A stretch of DNA of 64,000 bases from assembly GCA_951640165.1 (NCBI GenBank), contig OX621252.1, positions 25,751,934 through 25,815,933 of the forward strand, read 5' to 3'. The translations under genes were made by a program, and so were the position numbers. This document shows, piece by piece, positions 39,901-42,084 of the stretch. Each line of letters opens with the position of its first letter. The first letter of the stretch is position 1. The notes under the pieces are model-generated. The model was not told where the DNA came from. It did no database searches and saw nothing but the letters and a program-made list of their open reading frames with translations. This DNA comes from Pseudoips prasinana (taxonomy: Eukaryota; Arthropoda; Insecta; Lepidoptera; Nolidae).

Positions 39901-40835
39901 AAATACATAAGATCATGAATCATGACTCTTCATAATTAAATTATTGGAATTTAACAAAATCAAGATATGTCTAGATACACAAAATATAGCATAATGTGTA
40001 TGAAAAATAATTAAGACTAAAAATATATATCACAAAAATACAACAATGAAATTTCATAGTATTTTGTCCATTACATTTGTTTCAAAATGTTATGAAACTA
40101 AAATAAATGTTGACTCTATACACTTGACAGTATATCTCAAGTAGTTGATGGTTTTAGGTTTTGTTTAAAGATGCAGTTATATTTATTTAGTTTCCTTTCA
40201 TCACTGGATCAAAATAATAATGAAGTTTGATTGTAATATGTTATAGAAATCGTAAATTTATATCTAGGTACCTCAGACAAGACTAGCTCGATCCTTAATG
40301 GTTTGTCAGGTTGGCTAGAGGGTAGCGGGCGCTGCAGCGCCGTGTGTAGCAGCAGCACCCCATTGTAGTCGGTGCGCGCGCCCACCCCGCTGCTATCCCA
40401 TACAAACACCCGGTCTGCACCCGACGCATACTCCACTCCGAGCGTGCCATCGTCATCTGAGACATACGACACAACACAATCCGGCATAAATGGAATTGTT
40501 TATTGAGAACTGTCAAAACCAAGAAACAATGTAGGCCATCGAAGTCACTGCCCTGAATAAACTTACAAAAATCGACCCAAACCTACGTAAATTCTCCCTA
40601 TACCGGCTAGTAATAGTTACAAATCTTTTGTTCGTACAATATTAGCGTCTTACTTACCCGCTGACAGACAAGAAGACTGCAGAATCACACCCGAGTTCAC
40701 ATCCAAAACGTGTACACCACCTACGTCAGTCTTCACCAATATTATATTTAAGTTACTATGGTAAGTTAGAGAAGTAACAGGAAAGTTCATACGTATATAA
40801 CCATCTTCTCGTAATATCAAAGAATCATCGCCCAT
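714..40835 (-). CDS. Bruce: Bruce/BIRC6, giant BIR-containing E2/E3 ubiquitin ligase (exons 1-20, 3' part outside window)
   Basis: This is a large inhibitor-of-apoptosis ubiquitin ligase that in animals ubiquitylates caspases, IAP antagonists and autophagy factors. Twenty exons on the minus strand join in matching phase to 2072 codons (6216 nt). Human BIRC6 is about 4850 residues, so this is the N-terminal 40-45 percent. Seen in order: an N-terminal beta-propeller segment (1-121), a linker, a BIR domain (about 225-297; zinc ligands C269, C272, H289, C296 in CX2CX16HX6C), WD-like repeats through exons 6-8, a galactose-binding-like beta domain (exons 13-15), then alpha-helical repeats and a charged coiled coil (exon 19). 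The start is the ATG at 40835; an in-frame stop lies just upstream. The UBC domain is not in the window. Assignment is from family knowledge of conserved stretches such as MAQAGFYHQP and ERMHSGARR. Confidence 0.95.
906..1234. other. Intron 19 of Bruce, near part, nothing recognised
   Basis: AT-rich sequence without a credible coding frame, RNA gene or clear repeat. Confidence 0.5.
1235..1405 (-). repeat. Fragment of a CCGCGG-type interspersed element
   Basis: Read on the minus strand it starts with ACTAGCTGTGTCCCGCGG and ends in a stretch about TTACAAATATTCATACATCC. This is the pattern of a very common lepidopteran non-autonomous repeat. Further copies of the same opening occur at 16121, 38532, 51114, 51850, 55327 and 58663. 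Confidence 0.6.
1440..1800 (-). pseudogene. Non-LTR retrotransposon reverse transcriptase fragment
   Basis: The minus strand encodes a short RT piece (QMGFRKSTTINMAI, then AAIYMNMSKAFDYVD, then LKTNCTYCIRGKVLGLIKSY). These correspond to the palm and fingers of a jockey-like RT; the usual F/Y-D-x-SKAFD motif has degenerated to NMSKAFD. Just past the stop, a frame resembling GVPQGS(V)LGPLL can be made out in broken form. No other part of the element is visible. Confidence 0.7.
1801..2220. other. Intron 19 of Bruce, middle part, nothing recognised
   Basis: AT-rich; no gene, RNA or repeat family recognised. Confidence 0.5.
2221..2562. repeat. Four 90-bp tandem repeats, each with a hairpin
   Basis: Units start at 2221, 2311, 2401 and 2491 (the last is incomplete). 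Each contains an inverted repeat, for example 2261-2291, with 14-nt arms (one mismatch) around a 3-nt spacer, rich in alternating purine-pyrimidine GCGCGCGC. Since 90 is a multiple of three and few stops occur, both strands show long repetitive open frames; I regard these as non-coding artefacts. Confidence 0.9.
2850..3030 (-). CDS. Bruce: Bruce exon 19 (Gly-rich linker plus coiled coil)
   Basis: 181 nt, residues 1948-2008. It opens with RWDWVTGG, then a Gly/Ser-rich linker of about 18 residues, then a basic heptad-like helix (KQHRRKLHKKLLHQMQELEA). This corresponds to the BIRC6 segment with RKIRKQLVHHKQQL, followed by EDQQ and the donor CAG/GTATGT. Confidence 0.9.
3031..4684. other. Intron 18 of Bruce
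   Basis: Mostly AT-rich without features. From about 3756 to 3990 there is a GC-richer insert (GGCTCCGGCGCTGCGGGG onward, later a Ser/Arg-like purine run). It includes about 40 nt (3795-3835) that recur on the opposite strand near 42358-42400. Confidence 0.6.
3795..3835 (+). repeat. Copy of a short shared segment, partner near 42358-42400
   Basis: Contains CGCGAGCTTATCGTCGCAGA followed by TGGTTTTAACGCTCACCA. The same text with one change is found on the minus strand at 42358-42400, so both belong to one dispersed element of unknown type. Confidence 0.7.
4685..4888 (-). CDS. Bruce: Bruce exon 18
   Basis: 204 nt, residues 1880-1947. It encodes CLVLIIYMSRKSLFSHSS, then a helix rich in Ala/Leu. 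It aligns with the BIRC6 stretch FMLLSCIGQRSLSNS and its following LLNLLDNLL helix. Acceptor GACAG, donor AG/GTAT. High GC in third positions compared with flanking introns. Confidence 0.9.
4889..5350. other. Intron 17 of Bruce, left of the transposon
   Basis: AT-rich; nothing recognised. Confidence 0.5.
5351..6672 (-). mobile_element. Apparently complete Tc1/mariner-superfamily transposon, DD41D type
   Basis: A 29-bp terminal inverted repeat beginning CAGGGTGTCCCATGGG lies at 5353-5381 and again, in reverse complement, at 6642-6670, with no mismatch. Both ends are flanked by TA, the usual target duplication of the superfamily. One uninterrupted transposase frame fills the inside. The perfect ends and open frame suggest a recent insertion into Bruce intron 17. 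Confidence 0.95.
5459..6553 (-). CDS. Tc1/mariner-superfamily transposase, DD41D
   Basis: Complete 364-residue frame with a genuine ATG. The N-terminal ~110 residues form a helix-turn-helix DNA-binding region (for example LGLSKSSIHRIMKKK). The DDE catalytic core follows: D161 in FSDEAHFHLQGYVNK, D255 in WFQQDGATAH, and D297 in SPDLTPLDFFLWG. There are 41 residues between the last two, hence DD41D. An earlier Asp at 292 would give 36 but is outside the usual PLDFF position. The enzyme would cut and rejoin the terminal repeats at TA sites. No frameshift or stop is present, so the copy may be active; that is inference. Confidence 0.93.
   Translation of the reverse strand: MDRWSGSHRAYAVEAYIQSNESPTVARRRFCARFNIRRVSEAPSVQLIRTWVEKFRQTGSTVNNPLPGPSNAISNEENVNLVRNAVIRNPRRSIRKHAAALGLSKSSIHRIMKKKLKFHPYKMQLVQYLKPNDYSLRKTYAETMLQRFRTIRTLGNIIFSDEAHFHLQGYVNKQNFRYWAPGNPHEKHEQQLHSPKVTVWCGMSMNGIIGPYFFENNGRSVTVTSQRYCNMIEIFLNPALQNHPGYNRRTWFQQDGATAHTARASLETARQIFGTKIISKFGTIPYPPRSPDLTPLDFFLWGFLKSKVYDPPPRNLSQLKRNIHTQINQITSETCKKVFLAMKRALEETVRADGRHLDSIIFKT
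6700..6873 (+). repeat. SINE-like insert with oligo(A) tail
   Basis: Starts near the right end of the DD41D element. It carries a B-box-like GAGGTTCGAACCCC at about 6731, GC-rich text, and ends in about 13 A at 6861-6873. Resemblance to a Pol III derived element; no second copy seen in the window. Confidence 0.4.
7056..7252 (-). CDS. Bruce: Bruce exon 17
   Basis: 197 nt, residues 1815-1879 plus two bases. Begins TYSDVTKEWCSSVLPLVWEW and contains VCGAASWWGPHLADTL. It aligns with BIRC6 QLCGGERWWGQFLSNVLQ. Acceptor CGTAG, donor CAG/GTAAG. Only this frame gives both the correct incoming and outgoing phase; other open frames are shadows. Confidence 0.88.
7351..7491 (+). mobile_element. MITE with TGTACAGACGCC ends (complete copy)
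   Basis: 141 bp, with an inverted repeat of roughly 45 bp: left arm TGTACAGACGCCAACACATC..., right arm ...GGGCTGGTGTCTGCA. Both arms include CAATCTGTCAAATTTCC or its variant. Related copies lie at 18549-18672 and 53612-53736. Confidence 0.85.
7493..7835 (-). pseudogene. 3' end of a CR1/L2-like LINE
   Basis: On the minus strand a coding remnant AARLWNALPIVIRHSQTIS continues as AFKKLVREHYL, the C-terminus typical of this LINE group. A 3' UTR with the hairpin ATCGCTTTATGCGATAAG follows. The same hairpin ends the plus-strand copy at 48745-49190. Confidence 0.75.
8050..8330 (+). repeat. tRNA-like SINE fragment
   Basis: Contains TGGCGCACCGGTTAAGACAG then CCCGGGTTACATTCCC, which resemble A- and B-box regions of a tRNA-derived SINE. 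A related reversed copy lies at 20690-20820 (GGCGACTGTCTAAGGCGCTG). Confidence 0.55.
8386..8734 (-). CDS. Bruce: Bruce exon 16
   Basis: 349 nt, residues 1698-1814. A helical segment LATGKLMDLLNPYLELYNG, then TAYQECVELQQQLHTCTSIL, then DKLRVISENIVDMLLYF. It aligns with BIRC6 FSAYQDCIQLQLQLNLAHN and EQLRTIIRYLLDTLLSLL. Acceptor TACAG; donor GTG/GTAAGT. Confidence 0.93.
8735..9150. other. Intron 15 of Bruce
   Basis: AT-rich. Around 8938-8975 lies GCGGGCGAAGCCCCAGGCGG, a worn end of a common lepidopteran repeat. Nothing else recognised. Confidence 0.5.
9151..9299 (-). CDS. Bruce: Bruce exon 15
   Basis: 149 nt, residues 1649-1697. Encodes ITTIGRYGMSAMKCKIPLGW and ALNALHQDLTCRF, matching BIRC6 ITVIGRYG...KIPLGFYYG and the following helix. 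It closes the beta-sandwich domain begun in exon 13. Acceptor CCACAG, donor AG/GTGAGA. Confidence 0.95.
9300..9661. other. Intron 14 of Bruce, nothing recognised
   Basis: AT-rich, no gene or repeat family recognised. Confidence 0.5.
9662..9820 (-). CDS. Bruce: Bruce exon 14
   Basis: 159 nt, residues 1596-1648. Encodes IIPSCSDLVTLCIDIWVIGE and TDIQPPPLCRFMK. It aligns with BIRC6 IPTCGDLASLSIDIWTLGEE and LIPPPVCRFMK, the core of the galactose-binding-like domain. Acceptor TTCTAG, donor AAG/GTACGA. Confidence 0.95.
9821..10137. other. Intron 13 of Bruce, nothing recognised
   Basis: AT-rich; no feature recognised. Confidence 0.5.
10138..10278 (-). CDS. Bruce: Bruce exon 13
   Basis: 141 nt, residues 1549-1595. 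The part VVERMHSGARRYIVLDFGHA is nearly the same as BIRC6 IIERMHSGARRFVTLDFGRP, one of the best-conserved stretches of the protein. Acceptor TTAG, donor GTT/GTAAGT, phase 0 at both ends. Confidence 0.96.
10279..11476. other. Intron 12 of Bruce
   Basis: About 1.2 kb of AT-rich sequence. Open frames at 10353-10640 and 10984-11181 have no family resemblance, no splice signals and AT-driven codon use; I do not call them genes. Confidence 0.5.
11477..11608 (-). CDS. Bruce: Bruce exon 12
   Basis: 132 nt, residues 1505-1548. Encodes LWSAVKGQMKQSSQDPDSLE followed by an acidic stretch to EEKLFR. Little family similarity here; the call rests on phase (0 to 0), acceptor CATCAG, donor AGA/GTACGT and position between two secure exons. 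Confidence 0.75.
11707..11912 (-). CDS. Bruce: Bruce exon 11
   Basis: 206 nt, residues 1436-1504. Encodes MPLHVTCHVASDGTKLES, which matches BIRC6 EPLHFTCVSTSDGTRIE. Acceptor TTTGTAG, donor CAG/GTATGA, incoming phase 1. Confidence 0.92.
11913..12316. other. Intron 10 of Bruce, nothing recognised
   Basis: AT-rich, no feature recognised. Confidence 0.5.
12317..12498 (-). CDS. Bruce: Bruce exon 10
   Basis: 182 nt, residues 1375-1435. Encodes RFGLYGLPLERSIFAVEVPE and YQLKDLLNLPIDL, resembling BIRC6 TRYGLYSSPFDPVLFDLE and the acidic DLSDVLS that follows. Acceptor TTTTTAG, donor G/GTAAGT. Confidence 0.92.
12616..12870 (-). CDS. Bruce: Bruce exon 9
   Basis: 255 nt, residues 1290-1374. Encodes a helical repeat region: KPWKSTLEQTLSTSVCACIP, GALRWLAALAQQATA, ALVTTCLALLERTSRCLRDR. 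It aligns with BIRC6 FGPVLLKALLDNMSFLP and ASLLTAVSRQLQDR. Acceptor CCAG, donor AG/GTAAGG. Strongly GC-rich third positions. Confidence 0.92.
13067..15445 (-). CDS. Bruce: Bruce exon 8 (large)
   Basis: 2379 nt, residues 497-1289 without a stop. The N-terminal third is low-complexity and acidic; WD-like strands follow (AAVGVDGSLRLYSLPDFKTL, STKHGMIYFYALN). A conserved sandwich then runs DLENLMTLTGFYGTNTTVPY, RTWRLQNTSSTWDEHVLEL, LLLSSGLDLTQQAGTLILTS, ending in helices (SMAKKCVKIILITSE). These match BIRC6 RTWKLQTDSNSWDEHVFEL and WLASGLDLSGHAGMLTLTS. Acceptor TTTCACAG at 15446-15447, donor GA/GTAAGT. Many open frames on the other strand are shadows. Confidence 0.97.
15836..15878. repeat. Perfect inverted repeat, 18-nt arms
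   Basis: TACCATAGTATTTCGTGT and its exact reverse complement are separated by 7 nt (GTGGCGT). No coding context; could be a foldback element core or a cruciform-forming site. Confidence 0.9.
16121..16434 (+). repeat. CCGCGG-type interspersed element (about 310 bp)
   Basis: Starts ACTAGCTGTGCCCCGCGG, has internal GATAGCGTGATAATATGTAG and CATACATACAGACAAACAGA, and ends ACGATTTTATTATATG. Same family as 38532-38825, 51114-51438, 51850-52164 and 55327-55613. Non-coding; typical lepidopteran non-autonomous repeat. Confidence 0.85.
16549..16870 (-). CDS. Bruce: Bruce exon 7
   Basis: 322 nt, residues 390-496. Encodes STYGVELTAMAFVGMTSQQE, a Thr/Lys/Glu-rich disordered part, then NKMLFLLTYDI, resembling a propeller strand. 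Acceptor TTCTAG, donor AG/GTAAGG; phases fit exons 6 and 8. Sequence similarity alone is weak here. Confidence 0.82.
16871..17507. other. Intron 6 of Bruce, nothing recognised
   Basis: AT-rich; no gene, RNA or repeat recognised. Confidence 0.5.
17508..17745 (-). CDS. Bruce: Bruce exon 6
   Basis: 238 nt, residues 311-390. A WD40-type strand set: VTIVSKGNTGDLIATGTSEG followed by KVNIWRFDCGLKLVKFI, aligned with BIRC6 HFLAAATKRGKICIWDVSK. Starts at phase 0 after TTCTTAG; donor T/GTGAGT. Confidence 0.93.
18110..18390 (+). repeat. Interspersed repeat, partner at 31960-32240
   Basis: Shares TTGAATTGTCATC, ATGTTCAA(T/A)GTTTCCGT(T/A)AC and GAAG(T/C)TAATAAAAG(T/C)GTTA with 31960-32240, in the same order and spacing. 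Non-coding; family unknown to me by name. Confidence 0.75.
18549..18672 (+). mobile_element. MITE with TGTACAGACGCC ends (right arm deleted)
   Basis: Same orientation and left arm as 7351-7491. The right arm lacks the CAATCTGTCAAATTTC-complement block but keeps the outer GCTGGCATCTGTAC. Confidence 0.8.
18713..18914 (-). CDS. Bruce: Bruce exon 5 (BIR zinc site)
   Basis: 202 nt, residues 243-310. Holds the core of the BIR domain: MAQAGFYHQPSPSGDDRAMC, FTCLVCLVCWEKSDEPW, EHERHSPNCPFVRGEYT. Zinc ligands are C269, C272, H289 and C296. The stretch is nearly the same as in BIRC6 orthologues. BIR domains bind IAP-binding motifs of caspases and Smac-like proteins. Acceptor ACTAG, donor TCT/GTAAGT. 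Confidence 0.98.
18915..20291. other. Intron 4 of Bruce
   Basis: About 1.4 kb. An RTE LINE end lies at 19100-19295. The remainder (19300-20290) is unique-looking AT-rich sequence without a recognised feature. Confidence 0.5.
19100..19295 (+). pseudogene. RTE-type LINE 3' end, degenerate
   Basis: Resembles GRRxVGRPPTRWTDDLVRVSG followed by CRDLxERPRSAAGSGHLPADM, the C-terminus of an RTE reverse transcriptase seen better at 36330-36720. Several frame breaks. Confidence 0.7.
20292..20527 (-). CDS. Bruce: Bruce exon 4
   Basis: 236 nt, residues 165-243. Encodes WSTVTIRLSQSTLRLV, GVVQELKGQNRRIPALAIAS, then the N-terminal helix of the BIR domain, LMYSEAERKETFKRWPHMDY. It matches BIRC6 KWATVTFHLPHHVLKSI and LMYSEANRRETFTSWPHVGY. 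Acceptor TTCACAG, donor AA/GTAAGT. Confidence 0.97.
20573..20625 (-). repeat. Short RTE LINE tail fragment
   Basis: CATCATCATCAGCCTGACAT followed by CCAGCATTGGACATAGGCCT, a variant of the RTE 3' terminus (ATCATCATATCAGCCGAAAG) seen at 63630 and elsewhere. Confidence 0.6.
20690..20820 (-). repeat. tRNA-like SINE fragment
   Basis: On the minus strand it reads CGTGTGGCGCAGCGCCTTAG, then GCGGGTTCGAGTCCTCGAC, a good B box. Related to 8050-8330. Confidence 0.6.
20925..21010. repeat. LINE 3' UTR fragment
   Basis: TAGTCGCCTTTTAGAACACC followed by CACGGGATGTTATGGGGTGG, a common lepidopteran LINE tail block. Partial relatives at 31450-31500 and 36815-36870. Confidence 0.5.
21100..23390 (-). mobile_element. 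5'-truncated jockey/CR1-clade LINE
   Basis: The RT ORF is open but no endonuclease domain is upstream, so the copy is 5'-truncated at about 23390. On the minus strand the 3' end runs into an AAATA-type simple tail (21092-21125). It lies in Bruce intron 3, in the same orientation as the gene. Confidence 0.85.
21262..23373 (-). CDS. Non-LTR reverse transcriptase (ORF2 part, endonuclease missing)
   Basis: 703 residues uninterrupted. Motifs: KSAGPDQLPP (207-216), KKAYITPIHKKGS, NYRPIS (265-270), QHGFLRKRST (299-308), VIYTDYSKCFDR (catalytic D335), GVPQGSLLGPLLF (391-403), and CFADDMKIF (D424, D425 of the FADD box). The C-terminus is an RT thumb and tail. The enzyme would copy its RNA at a nicked target. 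Without the N-terminal apurinic-type endonuclease this copy cannot be autonomous. The first ~45 residues may be outside the natural frame start. Confidence 0.9.
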   Translation of the reverse strand: MFLRMLSSFLTVFLGSFNDVHSCAVHALLVRETLTIKLIIIPKVKSNNNNKFPVWYTVPLKKCIKEKYKFLRKFKIYGNRSDYEAFKLLRDRCRSIETNCYNSYIASVENSIKTNPKFFWSYVKARRKCSYIPGTITYGQAVATSGEDICNSFSEYFFSNFLHSPLNIPTVHSVPCNDFDSVSHICKVHIDIKELINILKTLDESKSAGPDQLPPLFLIKCADTISTPISLLFEKSLAECIVPSLWKKAYITPIHKKGSRTDVVNYRPISKLCILAKVFEKIIYVQLYASLNNDFNSTQHGFLRKRSTTSNLLVLNDFITEAMSKGKQVDVIYTDYSKCFDRISHKLLIKKLELIGIRGNLLRWLTSYISNRSQAVVINNYVSSWVNIPSGVPQGSLLGPLLFLIFVNDIDKCFDHSHLLCFADDMKIFTAVETQADVVNLQSDLTRLTEYCRLNELELNPSKCSVSTYCRKTNIIASEYYLNGYKLSKLPTVRDLGVIHDSKLLFQEHIDHIIKKASQALGFVMRMSSSFKDAKTFKILYCTFVRSILEYGCQVWNPRYDKYISRIENIQKKFIKYLCFRLKYKFKSDDYIQLCAKFHFLPLSMRREISDITYLMNIVSGSIDCPYLLSNIHFNVPTKVVRHHTPIHLPLVSTNYRQNAFLWRASNLLNVNTKKFDFDIFNSNPESVRRQLSQDFFSKFSVQ
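23715..23843 (-). CDS. Bruce: Bruce exon 3
   Basis: 129 nt, residues 122-164. Encodes AVLLYQCLQSLDAHSIEGLT and FINELKNAIDAE, aligned with BIRC6 AQQLLSACLEKVDISSTEGY and FITQLKDGLKN. Phase 0 at both ends, acceptor CTGCAG, donor AAA/GTAAGA. It sits 16.4 kb from exon 2. Confidence 0.93.
23844..24025. other. Start of Bruce intron 2, nothing recognised
   Basis: Short AT-rich stretch between exon 3 and an inverted-repeat element. Confidence 0.5.
24026..24257. mobile_element. 232-bp element with perfect 26-bp inverted ends
   Basis: GTGGTAACTATACTGGAATT (24026 on) continues to TTGTTCT, and its exact reverse complement ends at 24257. Inside are about 180 bp with a LINE-like tail (AATAAATTGAAATTGAAATT). 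It is unclear whether this is a MITE or a retro-tail inserted beside an inverted copy of its target. Confidence 0.75.
24443..26890. repeat. Higher-order tandem repeat, 547-bp units of about 135-bp subunits
   Basis: The block AGAGAAGTCCTGACTGACTG recurs at 24454, 25001 and 25548, spaced 547 bp. Within each unit, subunits of about 135 bp start AGGATTTTTGRAAATTYCAC and contain TAGGGGATGTAAGTTTGTAT. Units 2 and 3 share variants not in unit 1, and unit 3 has a 4-bp insertion (CCCGAACGAAGG). After 26090 only degenerate single subunits continue to about 26890. Confidence 0.92.
26891..27830. repeat. Probable remainder of the same large element
   Basis: AT-rich. It ends with TCGCGGACGAAGTCGCGGGC then ACCAGCTAATATA (27794-27828), which is a familiar terminus of lepidopteran non-autonomous elements. 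No coding frame. Linking it to the 24443 array is inference from position. Confidence 0.5.
27915..28160 (+). pseudogene. LINE ORF C-terminus, degenerate
   Basis: Reads MNERRLTKEV, CVNGTTGRGRPRKTF, then in another frame ACMWNIMSVNEAKEVCKDRD, the tail of a non-LTR retrotransposon protein. Frames change at least once. A shorter relative is at 31215-31285. Confidence 0.65.
28235..28440 (+). pseudogene. C-terminus of an R1/CR1-like LINE protein
   Basis: Encodes RTAKLWNSLPNDVFPDSYYL then AFIQG and, after a frame break, HQVRSWTRANPF. The motif LWNSLPxxVFPxSYxL is typical of LINE ORF2 ends. Isolated 3' fragment. Confidence 0.75.
28441..29559. other. Bruce intron 2: mostly unassigned
   Basis: Holds a LINE-tail block at 28895-28945 (CTAGCCGAATTTCGGCTACG, partner at 33697-33740) and a block at 29150-29240 (AAGGCAGTAGGTATATTTAT, partner at 34765-34870). 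Otherwise AT-rich, with no gene. Confidence 0.5.
29560..30150. repeat. Three degenerate tandem units of about 175-195 bp
   Basis: GGAATGCTTTGGAAGGCC recurs at 29731 and 29905, and as GGAATGCTTTCGGAATGGCC at 30101. GTTGAAGTTGGTTTCATGAT also recurs between them. A fourth trace may lie at 33780-33850. Non-coding. Confidence 0.85.
30365..31126. mobile_element. 762-bp candidate DNA element with long imperfect inverted ends
   Basis: The left end TATAAATAGTGGA (30365) and GGACATCAATTTGCAAAATA (30405) are mirrored by TCCACTATTTATA (ending 31126) and GCTTGTTGATGTCC (ending 31082). Over the 27-nt inner block 23 positions agree. No transposase inside, only short random frames. Confidence 0.7.
31145..31400 (+). 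repeat. LINE 3' tail (stem-loop type)
   Basis: Contains ACCTGGAAGAGATCTCTTTT then TAGCGTTAAG, later TTCCTTGTTATGTTTTACTT. These are parts of the tail also seen at 49480-49620. A short coding trace AAATGGAAATCCGTTG..CCC resembles 27915-28160. Confidence 0.6.
31425..31640 (+). repeat. LINE 3' region fragment
   Basis: Includes CGTCGTAAAAGGCGACTAAG and, near the end, ACTTGGACGAGGCCAGCAGT, a block found at ends of lepidopteran LINEs. No readable frame. Confidence 0.55.
31960..32240 (+). repeat. Interspersed repeat, partner at 18110-18390
   Basis: Same ordered blocks as the partner, including AATTGAATTGTCATCGG and GAAGCTAATAAAAGCGTTAT. Confidence 0.75.
32296..32468 (+). pseudogene. RTE-like LINE ORF C-terminus
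   Basis: Encodes RVGRPKRKWADN, a stop, then IEIAGDDWLTIGKDRDEWNR and LEEAFTRG. This is the C-terminal signature of an RTE-type reverse transcriptase, with one stop. Confidence 0.75.
32522..33135. repeat. AGGGTTCCGTAGC-type interspersed element
   Basis: Starts TAGGGTTCCGTAGCCAAATG, contains GTCTGTCTGTCCGTCCGTAT, and ends with the partly inverted GATGCTATGGAACCCTACAT then TCCGACTCACACCTGGCCG. A familiar abundant lepidopteran element; no coding frame. Confidence 0.75.
33370..33690 (-). pseudogene. CR1/L2-like LINE 3' end
   Basis: Minus strand reads LKLNKIPSDIKNIKSLNGFK then KRLISM, the C-terminal helix of this LINE group, followed by an AT-rich 3' UTR. Confidence 0.65.
33691..35497. other. Bruce intron 2: mixed repeats, mostly unassigned
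   Basis: Includes the LINE-tail block 33697-33740, a worn ACTAGCTGTGCCCGCGACTT element at 34134-34340, a repeat at 34765-34875 ending GGGAAAGGGTTAA, and at 35235-35365 a GCCGCCGAAACCGCGG block followed by (ATT)n. No gene. Confidence 0.5.
35498..35590 (-). repeat. RTE LINE tail fragment
   Basis: CATCATCATATCAGCCGAAG followed by CCCCAAAGATCTCCACAATT, the same 3' terminus as 55930-56220 and 63625-64000. Confidence 0.75.
35591..36084. other. Bruce intron 2, nothing recognised
   Basis: AT-rich sequence; no feature recognised. Confidence 0.5.
36085..36310 (-). pseudogene. CR1/L2-like LINE ORF C-terminus
   Basis: Minus strand encodes NPGKHFINNRV, a stop, then DAWNSLPEHVVAAKDTNQFK and NRHDLHLK. 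The motif WNSLPExVVxAxxxNxFKNR is typical of LINE protein ends. Confidence 0.75.
36330..36720 (+). pseudogene. RTE-type LINE ORF C-terminus (best copy)
   Basis: Open for 121 codons: [72 protein letters not shown]. This is the C-terminal tail of an RTE reverse transcriptase, followed by (ATG)n-type repeats. Only the 3' end is inserted, as usual for LINEs. It abuts an opposite-strand LINE end at 36310. Confidence 0.85.
36721..37307. other. Bruce intron 2, mostly unassigned
   Basis: A LINE-tail block with AAGATGGGGTGGTGATATTC lies at 36815-36870. At 37140-37265 there is a GC-richer stretch (GGCGGTCGCGCTGTAATGC) that I cannot assign. Confidence 0.5.
37308..37495 (-). repeat. tRNA-derived SINE
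   Basis: Minus strand: GGTTGTGGGTTCAATTCCTA (B box), then TTTTTGTCCTGAGTCAGGGT, ending CTTAGTTTAGGATCAGATGG. Same family as 38253, 44937, 48392, 52559, 54345 and 57965. Confidence 0.85.
37496..38252. other. Bruce intron 2, nothing recognised
   Basis: AT-rich; no feature recognised. Confidence 0.5.
38253..38430 (+). repeat. tRNA-derived SINE
   Basis: Head TCTAGTGGTTAGTAACTCAG (A-box region), B box GTGGGTTTGATCCCCACC, body with TATGTATGTATTTAGAAAAA and end TATGGGATCAGATGGCG. Confidence 0.88.
38532..38825 (+). repeat. CCGCGG-type interspersed element
   Basis: Starts ACTAGCTGTGCTCCGCGG; same internal blocks and end as 16121-16434, with a small deletion after the head. Confidence 0.85.
38826..40271. 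other. Right part of Bruce intron 2, nothing recognised
   Basis: About 1.4 kb of AT-rich sequence. Short frames at 38882-39393 on both strands show no family signature. Confidence 0.5.
40272..40456 (-). CDS. Bruce: Bruce exon 2
   Basis: 185 nt, residues 60-121. Encodes YASGADRVFVWDSSGVGART, DYNGVLLLHTALQRPL and LRIELVLSE. It matches BIRC6 ISAVDKVIFVDDYAVGCRKD, LNGILLLDTALQTPV and LELPVTE. Acceptor GTCTCAG, donor GAG/GTACCT. Confidence 0.95.
40658..40835 (-). CDS. Bruce: Bruce exon 1 with start codon
   Basis: 178 nt, residues 1-59. The ATG at 40835 starts MGDDSLILREDGYIRMNF; upstream in frame a TAG precedes any other ATG. The rest, LTYHSNLNIILVKTDVGGVH and VLDVNSGVILQSSCLSA, matches BIRC6 LSYHPALNAILAVTSRGTIK and VIDGTSGATLQASALSA. 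It forms the first propeller strands. Shorter N-terminus than the human protein. Donor G/GTAAGT. Confidence 0.93.
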
Positions 40836-42084
40836 CGTGGCCGTGAACACATCTGTCTACACTACGTAAACGCCATTTGTAATTGTATTTTTTTTACGTC
40901 AAATATTTTAGTCATGAGTGGCCAGGTAGAAAATTTTAAAAGAAAAGTAGAAGAATGTCTAAACACCAAAACAATAAAATTAGCTTAATTTTTACTCGTT
41001 AACTGTAAACCAGTAATAGATCATGAACAATTAATCGTTTTATAGCTTTCCGTTGCTTAAAATAGCATTTGTATATTTTTTTTAGATATTGTCTATTAAA
41101 ATGTTACCAATTCATAAATAGCCATCAAGCAAAGACAAAATGCGTAGACAAAAATTTATAAAGAAAAAAGGGTTCAATAACATCAGTCTTTTAGCAATAA
41201 TCAAAAAGTTTTTATTATTTGAACCCAATGAGCATTTTCAGCAAGTTTTCAGCTGTTACGACGAACTTTGGATACTAACATAATTTTATTTTGATAACGT
41301 AAATATACAAAAGTATAAAAATGATTTTAAGAATCTCTCTAGTTGAGTAGCGAATAAAAATTCACTATAGCCGGGAATTTTGAATGCTAATGTCGTCCAA
41401 ATTCGAATTATATAGTATGAATTTCGCTTTTATATCTTAGATATTCTTTGGTACTTGTTTTTCAATAACTAAATAAACTGGTAAGCATATTTTTAAGCTT
41501 CTTCAATAGAGCTCAAAAATCAAACCGGTTTACACAAAAGGCAAATAAAATGGTGAATGCAATGTATTCAAATTCAATGCAATATGCATGCGATCATTTT
41601 AAATGGGCGATAGTAAGCTACCCAAACATACCCAACGGTTACCTTAAAGTCACCCCAAAAGTTGATCTGTATAGTACTTGAATAATACATACTATTCAAA
41701 GACCAACTTAGAAGAACATTATCGATTATATATTAATATCATACCTACGGATTAATGTTTTGATGCATTACCAACTATTCATTTATTGACCTCGTTCTAT
41801 CGTGTGCATTACTGGAGCAATATGTTATGCTTAGAGGTAACGTTTTGGGATTTCCTAAACCTCGAAATCGGCTCAAAAACTTCTTTAAAATAATATTGCA
41901 GACATATAAATACCAATAACAGACATTACTTAATTATTTTAAATGTGTTCAAATATTACTATTCGATTTGTTTGATGAACGCCAATGGTACCGAAAATTT
42001 GAAAAGAAACTTATTTGCAGCATACCTTATATATATCTCTCCTGACCGTATTCGGCCACAGCGACTGGCTAACTATTGAGAGCT
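40836..42084. other. Intergenic region upstream of Bruce
   Basis: Should hold the Bruce 5' UTR and promoter. I see no convincing TATA box or CpG block; the sequence is AT-rich. No other gene. Confidence 0.5.
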
